From Gautieria morchelliformis (taxonomy: Eukaryota > Basidiomycota > Agaricomycetes > Gomphales > Gomphaceae), in the NCBI GenBank assembly GCA_015179125.1, contig WHVA01000053.1, forward strand, positions 124,001 to 188,000: a DNA stretch of 64,000 bases, written 5' to 3'. The position numbers were made by a program, and so were the translations under genes. Below, one piece after another: positions 42,714 through 53,407 of the stretch; within the stretch, counting starts at the first letter, position 1; every line of letters starts with the position of its first letter. The notes under the pieces were generated by a model. It ran no database searches. It worked only from the letters and a program-made list of their open reading frames with translations, and had not been told where the DNA came from.

Positions 42714-44385
42714 TGTCAAGATTGGTTTTTAGGCATTAATATCATGTATTAGTGAACACAGCAAATGCCTGAATAACTTGTGCGAAGAGGTATGCCATTT
42801 GGCGAATAAGGTGAACCAATGAATGTTCAAAAGGTAAGAGGGTTTCCCGAACAGAGCTCGCCCTATCTACAGTCATAGCGAAGTAGCCCGTAACACTTGA
42901 CGATGTAACATGCAAGGTGTCACGGAAAGGTTGTTTAAGTAGCAACAATCCTTTCGCCGGCAAAGGCGCTCCTTCGGAGCCCTTCGCCGACAGCGCAGAT
43001 GATAGTACGAAGACTAAGGTAATGAAGGTAAAGTATGAAAACTCACCAGTGGTGCTTAAGTCCTCCTCTGGTCAAAGATAGAGATCTATAGGAGAGGGCT
43101 CAAGATGATGGTCCCAGTGAGGTCAAGTTTTGCACAAGATAGACATATGATAATTGAACCGGGGAATATACATGCAAATGTAAACTACTTATATCGAATG
43201 CTCATATGATATCAGTGAATAGGAAAGAGGCTGTCATGAGTCAGGGCTGGATAGGGGTGCGCAGTCAGGATACAAAATAGGTGAAACATGTATACAATAG
43301 AAAGTAGGGGGAGTGTGAATGTGAAACGACGGGGAGAAAAGAGGATGAAGGCACCTATGTACGAAAACATGCCTTGGGACCTGCATATATGTTACCCTGC
43401 ACAGACTCTTCATCTGCTGGGCTGATCCCACATGACCTACGGTTAGGACGTCCCACGAATGCATCCCGGCCATATGAACACCTAAAGGGGTTGCGTCGGG
43501 AACATGATGGGGCCAGTGGGCTTGATCACCCATTGCCGGCTCACGGTGCTCCTTCGCAAGTTCCAAGTCTGTTACCAGACTCTGGAACCAGCTTCGATTA
43601 TCTGCAGCAGTTTGGCAAGCAGGACTTCCCCCAAAGTGGTCCCACAGATGGGACTTGGCAATACTGTGGGTAGGCGGAAACCTTCCTGTGTAATAGCACA
43701 TCATATCTGATGGGATTATAAGGGGTCAACAGACACTGTCCACTTTGATGCCACCACCTTCATACATCACCAATCCTGAGCTTGGCGCAATCTCATGCCA
43801 CACAGTTCCTTGTGGTCGGACAGACCAGATGTTTGGCCCATATGCGGCGTTGATGGAGTATTTCAGGTAGGCAGCTTTTCATCGGTGTATTAGGACATAT
43901 CTAATCTAGTTCATAAGCAGGATGAACCATCATGCCAGGTAGAGGATGTTGATCGTGTTTGGTGGCATGCCTGCTGGTGAATGATGCGAACAGCGAATGG
44001 TCGTTCAGCGAATGTGGCGAAGGGTGAATGGAGCGATCATAGAGGAGGCGTGGTCGGAGGGCAGGGTGAAGGTGAGCGAACATGGAGGAGGAGTGGTGAA
44101 AGGGAAAACAGGGGTAGCTGGGTACAGGAAATATACGAGTCCTGACAATCTGGCCATAGGAACATCCAAAGGGGGTTGAGCCAAGGAGGTAATAGGACCA
44201 GTGATGAACCATCAAGCCAGTCAAAGGACATTGATCGCGTTTTGATGGCATGGCTATGGCGAATGATGCGAGTAGCGAAAATCATTCAGTGAACTTGGCG
44301 AAGGGCGATCAGAGCGAACATAGAGGTGGAGTGATGAAGGGGAGGACAGAGCTACTGGGTATAAGAAATAAACGCGTCATGACAG
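42714..44385 (-). repeat. Long LTR F3
   Basis: Minus-strand F-family copy, from TGTCATGACGCG (at 44385) to CCAATCTTGACA (at 42714). It has the same internal duplication of the first ~240 bases. About 400 bases at 43519-43917 are foreign to the F family. Flanks GTGCA and GCGCG differ only at CpG-type positions, so they may be a decayed duplication. It interrupts element H. Confidence 0.75.
43519..43917. other. Unidentified insert in F3
   Basis: Alignment by eye with F1 shows extra sequence between GGGCCAGT and ATGAACCATC. No terminal repeats or target duplication were seen. A minus frame reads SHLWDHFGGSPACQTAADNR, but I cannot assign it. Confidence 0.4.
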
Positions 44386-44850
44386 CGCGTCGCACTCCCA
44401 CCCCCGAGTTCACGATAGGATCCTCCATGTTTGTAAAACCGCAGTTCTTCCAGACAACCCGGCCCTGGAAGAAGCTGGCTGAGAAGTACCTTGGTCCCTT
44501 TGAGATTATTGGCCAGGCTGGATCCTGAGCTTACATTCTACGCCTGCCGGATAGGATAGCCTCTGGGCAGTCCACCCAGTCTTCCACGTCTCCATGCTCA
44601 AACCTGCAGTCCCGAACACCATTCCAAATCGGGTTCAGTCCCCACCACCTCCAGTCGAGATCGACGGCGAGACAGAGTACGAGATTTCCAAGATCAACTG
44701 ACGATGTAGACCCTGTAACCTCCTGTACCTTGTCCATTGGGCTGGTTATGAAGAACTAATGAAGAGACATCATGGGTCCTTGCAACCAAGCTCAGCCATG
44801 CAGCCGAGATCGTGACCAACTTTCACTCAGCCTACCCTACCAAGCCTTGA
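44386..44850 (+). pseudogene. Element H integrase C-terminus and chromodomain
   Basis: Resumes RRTPTPEFTIGSSMFVKPQF and LAEKYLGPFEIIGQAGS, a TGA, then YILRLPDRI. Frameshifts follow within the chromodomain (traces of VEIDGETEYEIS, LVHWAGYE and VTNFHSAYPTKP). Stop at 44848-44850. With 21474-22090 and 42703-42713 this completes the H pol fragment. Confidence 0.78.
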
Positions 44851-45098
44851 CCATGGGTTCCTTGAACCCAAGCCTCGGCTCTCCCATTTTCTTTTCACTC
44901 ATTTTATGGTCACTTTCTTAGTTAGACACAACACTCCTTGCTATGTTAGACACAACACTCCTTGCTATGTTTTATCTCGGCTGTTTTGCCGCCTAGCTAC
45001 ACTTGTAGTTCTCAGCATTTCTCTCTGTCTGTTCATTTCACTCCCGTTCCCGATTCCAATCCCTAAACAAAAAACACGAAGAAAAAAGATTCACATTA
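44851..45098. other. Spacer between convergent H pol and zinc-cluster gene
   Basis: 248 bases. Contains a tandem pair of a 24-base unit (TTAGACACAACACTCCTTGC plus TATG) at about 44922-44969, and A-rich sequence near 45070. Presumably the shared 3' region of two converging transcription units. Confidence 0.5.
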
Positions 45099-46437
45099 GA
45101 TTAAACCCGAAACATTAGTTCTAGTTATCTTCCATAGTAGCATCCCATCTGCATCTTTTTCCCCATCATCCTGCTCATTCAGAAAATCCCCATCCAAACT
45201 CCCATCCCTCATCTTATCCACATCCTCATTCCTGTTCACTGAACCCGAACACGTCTCCGCTCTTTCCTCTGTCTCTTTCTCTTTCTCTTTTTCTTTCTCT
45301 TTTCCCTGTTCCCCGCTTCCCGAACCTGCACCCAAACCACCCTTAATCAAGTCAAACCCACCCCACCCGAATCCAAACCCAACCACAACACAGCTTTTTC
45401 TGCTGCTGTGGTCCACACCCTAAGCCACTTGTTCATCCGGGAGTTCTGCCACTCAATCCACTGCGCAAAATCCAAAATGGCCTGAAGCAAATGGTTGCTC
45501 CATTCCAACTGCTGGTTCTGTTGGGACAACAAGTCCCTCAGCATTCTGGATATCTCGCCTCCGGAAAGGCCGTCAGGTTTTAAACCCCTTAATCCTGTTC
45601 CCAAAGGCCCAGCACCTATGACCACCGCCAGTATAGCTCCCGACGGTTTAATCAGTGCCACCTTTGCTTTCTTCGGCCCCGGTCCTTCAGTTTCCTCCTC
45701 GTCCTTCCGCTTCCACTTCCCGTCCAGGAAGCTACAGCAAACCTTTTGGTCCACACATTCTCAACATGAGGTTTTCTTCCCGCACAAACATCGGGTGTTG
45801 CGATGCCTGCAAGCATTGCACGGCTCGTGCTGCAACTAGACATAAGTCACAACCCGAACCGAACCGACCTGAGGACTTACCTCTTCACCCAACTCCTCCT
45901 CATCCAACTCCTCGGTTGATTTTTCTTTCTTCGGTCCTGAGGACCTTGACTTTGGCTTAGCCAAATTCCTTTCTAGCACATGTTTCGCTGCAAGAATCCG
46001 AGCTTGTGCGGTGGGCGAATCCATAACTACCAGCTTGGGCGATGGGATGTGGATGTTCTAATCCATGTCGGCTTTCCAAACCTTTTTGGCTTCCAGAATC
46101 TCCATTAAACACTGCTTATGCTGGCCTTTGGCCACACATTCCTGCTCCTTGCGTTCCTCCTTGGCTTTTGCCTCCTGCGCTTTTCGCGCGTCTTTGGCTT
46201 TCCGTGCCTCTTTGGCTTTTCTCGCAGCCTCGTCCTGTGCTTCCCATTCTTTCTGAGATTCCTCAGCTTTCTTCTCATCTTCCCACTGTTTCTTCTCCAG
46301 GGCTTCCTTGCGCTCCTGCGCAAGTCGTCATTTTTCTTGGAGCGCTTTCCACCACTCATCTGCCTTGCACTCCGCCCATGAAAGCTCCACATCAAGCTCC
46401 TCAATCTCATTGATGTTCAATTCTGGAGTATCTGACA
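45099..46437 (-). pseudogene. Coiled-coil protein with Zn2Cys6-type zinc cluster, copy 2 (decayed)
   Basis: Starts MSDTPELNINEIEELDVELS at 46437. Coiled coil with a TGA near 46329 (before RLAQERKEALEKK) and a TAG near 46059 (before NIHIPSPKLVVMDS), plausibly from CGA and CAG. A 45-nt intron (45836-45880, GTAAGT...GTGAC...TCTAG) is at the same place as in copy 1. Exon 2 reads EPCNACRHRNTRC, then CGKKTSC, stop, EC and VDQKVCC: again CX2CX6CX7CX2CX6C, the TGA replacing an Arg codon. Then KWKRK, a conserved helical part (LLSQQNQQLEWSNHLLQAIL) and, after a frameshift near 45400, a Lys/Glu-rich tail ending about 45099. About 470 codons when whole. Convergent with element H. Confidence 0.72.
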
Positions 46438-46474
46438 TGCCAGAAGCATTTCCATTGCTTCCAAATGCCTTATC

Positions 46475-46965
46475 TGTCAGGGGACACCCTGTTTTCCATT
46501 TCCAGTTCCGACACCACACCCAGTTCCAACTCCATTTCTGACTCCGCTTCCAATTCCGATTCCATCTCCGCCTCTGCTTTCGGAAATGATTCCGCTTCTG
46601 GGAGAACTTCCACCAGTTCTGTTTGCCTTTCCAGTTCCACTCCAATTTCCGACTTCCACTCTCGGAACAGTGTCGGAAATCAAGCGACTCGCGTAATAGG
46701 TGGCATCAAAGGTCGATCAAGGGTCAAGGAGGTCAGGGGGGTGCAGGGTTGATGGCGGGTGCCAAGTGTTGTCCCTGGCTGCGCAGCATAGTATAATACG
46801 GGCTCGCTGACATTGGGGGGTCCTTAGACTTTTCTCTTTGGATTTCCCCTTGTCAGGTGAGAATCCCCTCTCTTGTATACTCTGTTCATTTATACAGGCT
46901 TTGGATTTCCCCTTGTCAGTTGTGTGGTTGTGTGATCTCCACAACCAGCCAGGGTTGCCCTTACA
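46475..46965 (+). repeat. Element E 5' LTR
   Basis: TGTCAGGGGACACC...GGTTGCCCTTACA. TATAATA at 46792; AGACTTTTCT at 46826-46835, about 34 bases downstream, is the probable start of the transcript and the partner of the primer site. Confidence 0.95.
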
Positions 46966-46979
46966 GCAGAAAAGTCTCT
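46966..46979 (+). other. Element E primer-binding site, self-priming type
   Basis: AGAAAAGTCT (46968-46977), two bases after the LTR, is the exact complement of AGACTTTTCT in the LTR. The same arrangement holds in A and D with different bases. Confidence 0.62.
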
Positions 46980-47152
46980 TCCCTAGAGGACCGGCGGTCG
47001 TACTGCGCGTTGCATTCGCCATAGGTGCGTTGGGAATCGGAGACAGCGACTCGGAGATCGCGACCTCTTCCGCACACACAGCGTACAACAGCCCCTCTTC
47101 TTACGTCGAGCTCCCAACCCCGGAAATCCCGTCCCATATTTCTCCTTCTGAC

Positions 47153-48278
47153 ATGGATCCGGATGATCGTCTTCGGAATATGGAGGAGGAATTGACGCGG
47201 AACCGGATGAAGACCGACACAATTGAAACAGCCTTACAAGCGATTTTGGCTAAGTTAGATATTCCACAAAGTGGTGGAAATGAAATGCTGGATGATCCGG
47301 ATTTCGGAAAAGCGGAAGCAGCGGAAGAGAGGATGTCCGCGAAGTTAGCAAAGGTCAAACCCGCAACTCCGGCGGACTTTGATGGAGATCGGGAGAAGGG
47401 ATGCACATTCTTCAACACATGTAGCATCTACTTCGCAATTGTCGGAGACCTCTTTCCAAACGACCAGGCTCGGATCCACTGGGCATTGTCCTTTTTCAAG
47501 TCGGACCGTGCAGCCCGTTTTGCAAACAAGGTGATCCGACATGAAGCGAAGGGCAAGGGGAACTACTTCCGGGACTGGGACGCCTTCAAGAAAACATTTT
47601 CCGACCAGTTCTGCCCGAAAAACGAGCAGCTCACAGCCCTTACGAAGCTCGAGGGGACAAGCTGGTACCAGGCCAAGAATCTGGTCGATGACTACATCGA
47701 TCGCTTCCAGGAGCTCATTGACCTTGCGGAGTACGACGACGACAAGACGATCGTCATCAAATTCCGACGAGGACTTGATCCGACACTCCAGAACCAAGTT
47801 GCGCTGCTTGGGGATGGAGCCCCGGAACAGGGAAGCAAATGAGGCCTTCGTGGAGACAAGCCGGAACATGACACGCAGTTCCACTCGTCCTACTCCACCT
47901 ATGCCAAAACTCGGAAGTGCATTCACTCCCACACGGAAAATATTTCCGACGGTTGTTCCGCCTGCTCCTATTAGGAACCATAGCCCTCCCCCTTCGAAGA
48001 GTGGCCCTGCCCCGATGGAGGTTGACCGCATGCACGGAAAAGGCCACGGAACTATCACCTGCTTCCGATGCCGACAACCAGGTCACTATGCTCGCGAGTG
48101 CCCCCAAGCCTTTGACATCCGGCTTATGACCACGGAGGAGAAACTCGAGCTCCTTCCAGAGTTCCTCACACTCGCGGACATAAGCGGAGTGCCCACTGCG
48201 GAAGTAATTTCTGAAAATGTGGAACATGGTGCATCGGGAGCGGAAGATGCGTCGGATTTTGTGACACGCAGCGGGTGA
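47153..48278 (+). pseudogene. Element E gag (one frameshift)
   Basis: Probable start MDPDDRLRNMEEELTRNRMK at 47153; the frame is open further upstream, so the start is not certain. The capsid-like region reads ARIHWALSFFKSDRAARFAN and DDYIDRFQELIDLAEYDDDK. Near 47810 the frame shifts; the other frame continues EANEAFVETSRN, PAPMEVDRM and the CCHC knuckle CFRCRQPGHYAREC, ending at a stop near 48278. Confidence 0.85.
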
Positions 48279-50917
48279 GATGTGTGCCCCTGCTGCCTGT
48301 ACATAACCGGTTTGCCTGTCTTGAAGTAGAGAATGAAAAGCCCCCGCTCCCCTCACTTCGTACAGACCCACCGGATAAAGTCACACAAAAACCGAATCCG
48401 ACACCCCGTCCATCCCGGGTCCACCCTTGGGAGAGACGCCTCCCGAAGCGCTATGTTGTTTCTACCACCCCTGGCCCCAAGTCACTAGTCATTAAGGTGG
48501 AGATCCAGACGACAGATACTGCGGAAGTCAAATCCGTACCCGCCCTTGTCGATTGCGGGGCCACTGGTCAGTTTATAGACCGGGACTATGTGGAACGGAA
48601 CTGACTGACGACGCGGAAGTTGCAACGCGCAATCCCGGTGTTCAATGTGGATGGAAGCCCCAATGAGGCAGGGTCCATCATGGAGATAGTAGACACAATT
48701 CTCCACTATGATGGGCACACAGAACGCACTTCCTTCGCAGTGACCAACCTGGGGAAGCAAGACATCATCCTTGGGTTTACCTGGCTCCAGGAGCACAACC
48801 CGGAGATCGATTGGCAGACTCGGAAGGTGCTGATGAGTCAGTGCCCAGCCAAGTGTCACATGTGCCTGTCAGAAGTGCGGAAGGAGTGCCAGGAGCAGCG
48901 GAAGACCGAACGGCTCATACAGACATGTCGTTCTGGCCCCCATCCACTGCTTGCAGAAGAAGACTCGGAAGCGGAATTTGAACCGGATCCCACTTCCAAT
49001 TCCGATTCCGACTCCGACTCAGATGTCATCCGACTCAGCCCGGAAGAGACTCTGGCGGAGGGGGAGCGCTTGCTGTACGTAAACCTTCCACCGGAAGCGG
49101 AACACATCCGCGCCACCGGAAATATTTCGCAACGCCTTGCTGAAGCCTCCAAGAAGCATGATAAAGCGGAGGTGGAAATTCCGGAGTACCTGCGGGAGTT
49201 CGAGGATGTCTTTGCCAAGGAGTCATTTGATGCCCTGCCTCCACGAAAGCTGTGGGACCATGCCATCGAGTTGGAGCCTGGGTCAAAGCCCACCAACTGC
49301 AAGGTCTACCCACTGTCACCCAAGGAGCAGGTAGAGCTCGATGCATTCCTTGCGGAGAACCTCCGTACAGGGAGGATCTGCCCCTCCAAGTCACCCATGG
49401 CATCTCCGGTGTTCTTCATCAAGAAGAAGGACGGCTCGCTCAGGCTTGTGCAGGACTACCGGGCCTTGAATGCGATCACGATCAAGAACCGGTACCCCAT
49501 TCCACTCATTTCCGAACTAATCACACAACTCCGTGGGGCAAGGTACTTCACTAAGCTGGATGTCCGCTGGGGCTTCAATAATGTTCGGATCCGGGAGGGA
49601 GACGAGTGGAAGGCCGCATTCCGCACCAACCGAGGACTCTTTGAGCCACAGGTCATGTTCTTTGGCCTCACCAACAGTCCCGCCACATTCCAGACGATGA
49701 TGAATGACATTTTCCGTGACATGATAGCAGAAGGGGTTGTCTGTGTCTACCTCGATGACATCCTCATCTTCACAAAAACAATGTCCGAACATCGGGAAGT
49801 CGTGTGGAGAGTGCTGGAACAGCTCCGGGAATACAACCTGTGTCTCAAGCCGGAAAAGTGCCAATTCAAGCGGATGCGGATAGAGTATCTTGGGGTGATT
49901 GTGTCAGGGGGAAAGGTGGAAATGGACCCGGTCAAAGTTTCCGGTGTATCAGATTGGCCTGTGCCACGGAACAAGAAGGAGGTCCAGTCCTTCATTGGGT
50001 TTGTTAATTTCTACCGGCGGTTTATCAAGGACTTCTCCTGCCACGCCCGTGCCCTCTTCGACCTCACCAAGAAGGAGGTTGGGTGGCGGTGGGGAGAGCC
50101 GGAACAGGCCTCCTTTGACAAACTCAAGGAGCTGATCACTTCTGCCCCGGTCCTGATCTTTCCCGACGACTCTCGCCCTTACCGAGTCGAGGCGGATTCT
50201 TCCGACACAGCTACCGGAGCGGTCTTGTCACAACAGTCATCGGAAGATGGTGGGGGGTGGCATCCGATTGCCTTTTTCTCTAAAAGCCTTAGCCCGGTTG
50301 AGCGGAATTATGAGATCCACAACAAGGAGATGCTGGCAATCATCCGAGCACTGGAGGAGTGGCGACACTTCCTCGAGGGTGCTCTATGCCCGTTTGAGAT
50401 CTGGACAGACCACAAGAACCTTGAGTATTTCCGCACATCTAAGAAGTTGAACCGACGACAAGCACGGTGGTCCCTACACCTGTCCCGGTTCGACTTCATG
50501 CTCCACCACTGCCCCGGCCGCACCATGGGCAAGCCCGATGCCCTATCCCGCCGTGCGGATCATGGAAGCGGAAGTGGAGACAACGCGGATATGACACTGC
50601 TCCGCCCAAGTCTCTTTGCAATCCGCACCCTAGAGGGAGTGACTGCAGTTGGGGCGGAAGCGGAAATGCTCCGGGACATCTGGAGGCAGTACCGGAATGG
50701 AGAGAAGGAGGAGTCGGTGGTGAAGGCAGTGGAGGAACTTCGGAAAGGGCACTCGCGGTCTGTATGGGCAGCGGAATGGTCGGAATGTGATGGACTGCTC
50801 CACTTCAGGGCAAGGTCTATGTTCCAGGTGGGGCGGACCTCCGCCGCCGCATTGTGTCCCAGCACCATGACACACGAGTCGCTGGGCATGCTGGCAGGTG
50901 GAAGACGCTGGAGTTAG
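48279..50917 (+). pseudogene. Element E protease, RT and RNase H
   Basis: Protease box ALVDCGATGQFID (Cys in place of Ser after the catalytic Asp), then a TGA at 48602-48604, then AIPVFNVDGSPNEAGS. From 48620 the frame is open for 765 codons: FTWLQEHNPEIDW, RT with VCVYLDDILIF at about 374-384 of that frame, RNase H (RVEADSSDTATGAVLSQ, EIWTDHKNLEYF) and the linker. A one-base loss near 50810 sends the frame into nonsense before 50917. Confidence 0.9.
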
Positions 50918-51519
50918 TGGCTTGGAATTACTGGTGGCCTCAGATGTCCCGCTACATTGGACAGTATGTGAAGACATGCGACCTTTGTCTCCAAACTAAA
51001 GCGCAACGACATCCGCCTGTCGGAGAACTTGTTCCACTCCCGATTCCCGAATCCCGTTGGGACACCATCAGTGTCGACTTCATCGTTGAACTCCCAGAGT
51101 CTCATGGCTATGACGCGATCATGAACGTCGTGGATTCGGTAAGCAAGGTGTCCCACTTCATTCCGACGCACACAACGATCACATCCCTTGGAGCGGCCCG
51201 CCTGTTCCTTGCGCATGTCTGGAAGTTGCATGGGCTCCCGAAGCAAGTTGTTTCCGGCCGAGGTCCGCAGTTTGTCGCGGAACTGACTCGGGAGCTCTAC
51301 CGCCTGCTCAGCATAAATCTGGCCACCACCACAGCGTACCATCCGCAGGGTGACGGACAGACGGAACGGGTCAATCAGGAGTTGGAGCAATATCTCCACC
51401 TCTTTGTCAATGAGAGGCAGGATGACTGGGATGAGTTACTTCCACTGGCGGAATTCCAATACAACAACCATGTACATTCCGCCACACAACAGACTCCCTT
51501 CATGCTTGACTCCGGATGA
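50818..51519 (+). pseudogene. Element E integrase core
   Basis: After the frameshift: zinc region (SQHHDTRVAGHAGRWKTLEL, CDLCLQTKAQ), then the core with VDFIVELPES and [18 protein letters not shown]. Where relatives have SDRGPQF this copy reads SGRGPQF, so the second catalytic Asp is lost. Ends at TGA 51517-51519 after MLDSG. Confidence 0.85.
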
Positions 51520-52192
51520 CACCCGCGGATGGGCTTCGAACCATGCCAGGCTGAGTCCCGACTCGAGACGGTCAATGAGTTCCGAGACCGCATGGACTCC
51601 ACCCTTTCGGAAGCCAAGTCGGCCCTTGCGAAGGCCAAGGATGACATGGCAAGGTACTACAACCAACGCCGGGTTCCTGCCCCGGAGTACCAAGTTGGAG
51701 ACAAGGTGTATCTAGATGCAAGTGACATCCGCACCACACGCCCTTCGCAGAAGCTTGCCCACCGCTACCTGGGGCCCTTCACAGTGATGCGGAGGGTTGG
51801 ACAGAATGCATACCGCCTCCGACTTCCGACGTCCATGTCCCACCTCCACCCCGTCTTCAATGTGGTGAAGTTACTCCCTATGCTTGAGGACCCAATTCCA
51901 GGTCAGAAGGCTAGTCCCCCACCTCCGCCGGAAATTGTAGATGGGGAAGAGCACTATGTGGTGGAACGGATCCTTGACAGCCGGTTGGTGCGAGGACGAC
52001 TCCAATTCCTCGTGAAATGGGAAGGGTATGGGTATGAGGAGAATTCGTGGGTCCCGGAGCAAGATGTTTCCGCTCCAGACAAACTTTGTGAGTTCTATAG
52101 GACACACCCCAGTGCCCCTCGCCGAATCCGCTCGCTGGCATTTCAATCCCTCGTGTCCCGTGCTTCGAGGACGCCGCACGCTAGAGGGGGGG
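51520..52192 (+). pseudogene. Element E integrase C-terminus and chromodomain
   Basis: Continues in frame after the TGA: HPRMGFEPCQAESRLETVNE, then LAHRYLGPFTVMRRVGQNAY, HLHPVFNVVKLLP and the chromodomain (HYVVERILDSRLVRGRLQFL, VKWEGYGYEENSWVPEQDV). Ends RTPHARGG directly before the polypurine tract. No extra 3' ORF is present, unlike the B family. Confidence 0.9.
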
Positions 52193-52195
52193 TGA

Positions 52196-52686
52196 TGTCA
52201 GGGGACACCCTGTTTTCCATTTCCAGTTCCGACACCACACCCAGTTCCGACTCCATTTCCGACTCCGCTTCCAATTCCGATTCCATCTCCGCCTCTGCTT
52301 TCGGAAATGATTCCGCTTCTGGGAGAACTTCCACCAGTTCTGTTTGCCTTTCCAGTTCCACTCCAATCTCCGACTTCCACTCTCGGAACAGTGTCGGAAA
52401 TCAAGCGACTCGCGTAATAGGTGGCATCAAGGGTCGATCAAGGGTCAAGGAGGTCAGGGGGGTGCAGGGTTGATGGCGGGTGCCAAGTGTTGTCCCTGGC
52501 TGCGCAGCATAGTATAATACGGGCTCACTGACATTGGGGGGTCCTTAGACTTTTCTCTTTGGATTTCCCCTTGTCAGGTGAGAATCCCCTCTCTTGTATA
52601 CTCTGTTCATTTATACAGGCTTTGGATTTCCCCTTGTCAGTTGTGTGGTAGTGTGATCTCCACAACCAGCCAGGGTTGCCCTTACA
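52196..52686 (+). repeat. Element E 3' LTR
   Basis: 491 bp; same ends as the 5' LTR; followed by TTATC. Confidence 0.95.
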
Positions 52687-52691
52687 TTATC

Positions 52692-52934
52692 AGTTCCACT
52701 CCATTTCCACGCTTTCAAGCAGCATGGTCATAACACTACCTACCTTGATGTGTTACTTAGAGCTACTTTGAATTAATAAGATGTGTTTTACTTATCTGAA
52801 GGAAACTTTATTATCCAAATGTGTTTGACTTATCCCAAGTTTGATTTACCCAAGGTGTTTGACCTTGCTGATGCGTTTGACCTTACCGAGGCGTTTGACT
52901 TGCACCCCCGCGCGAAGCGCGGGTATCCACCTAG
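52692..52934 (+). mobile_element. Helitron-like 3' end 1
   Basis: Ends with a 7-bp GC hairpin (CCCGCGC, GAA loop, GCGCGGG at 52907-52923), seven bases, then CTAG (52931-52934) followed by T. This matches the known Helitron 3' terminus (hairpin plus CTRR, insertion before T). The preceding ~200 bases, with repeated GTTTGACTT-like motifs, resemble 55680-55800. No Rep/helicase coding sequence is seen. The 5' end is not identified. Confidence 0.6.
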
Positions 52935-53407
52935 TCTATAGTATAAAGTTGCTGGGAGGGTGGTTGTGGGTGTTTTATGTAATAATGTTATCTAATTTGC
53001 TGAGTTTGAACGCGAGCGGCGCAGCCGTGAGCGACCAAGCAGTGTTCCTGGTCACGTGACCAGTTCGCGTCCAACGCTACTGCACGCGCACCCACCTTCC
53101 CTCAATCCTCCTGTTGGCATTTCCTCTGGCTCAACTGCTGGCTCTCCTGCCCACTGTCTCTGTGCCTGCTGGATCTGTCTGTCTGCTGCTGGATCTGTTC
53201 TGCTGCTGAATCTCTGCATCTGCTGCTGGATCTCTGTGTCTGCTGCTGGATCTCTGTGTCTGCTGCTGGCTCTCTCTGTGTCTGCTACTAGCTCTCTCTG
53301 TGTCTGGCTCTCTCTGTGTCTGTTATTGGGGCTGTCTGTCTCTCCACAGCCCCCTCAGGTAAATCTTGTTAATATTTTCGCTTTTTTATCCTCTTTTGAC
53401 TTCTTTT

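Larger units (their letters stand above)
46475..52686 (+). mobile_element. Element E: near-complete chromodomain gypsy element
   Basis: Two 491-bp LTRs (46475-46965 and 52196-52686) differing at about six bases by eye, with perfect TTATC duplication (46470-46474 and 52687-52691). Order: LTR, self-priming site, gag, protease, RT, RNase H, integrase, chromodomain, polypurine tract (AGAGGGGGGGTGA), LTR. Two frameshifts and several stops inactivate it. It is inserted just upstream of the zinc-cluster gene's start codon. By LTR identity it is the most recent complete insertion here. Confidence 0.95.

Noticed and set aside
47345-48371. Minus-strand ORFs of 204-237 codons in element E
   Set aside because: They overlap gag and protease coding sequence with recognised motifs on the plus strand; no domain of their own.
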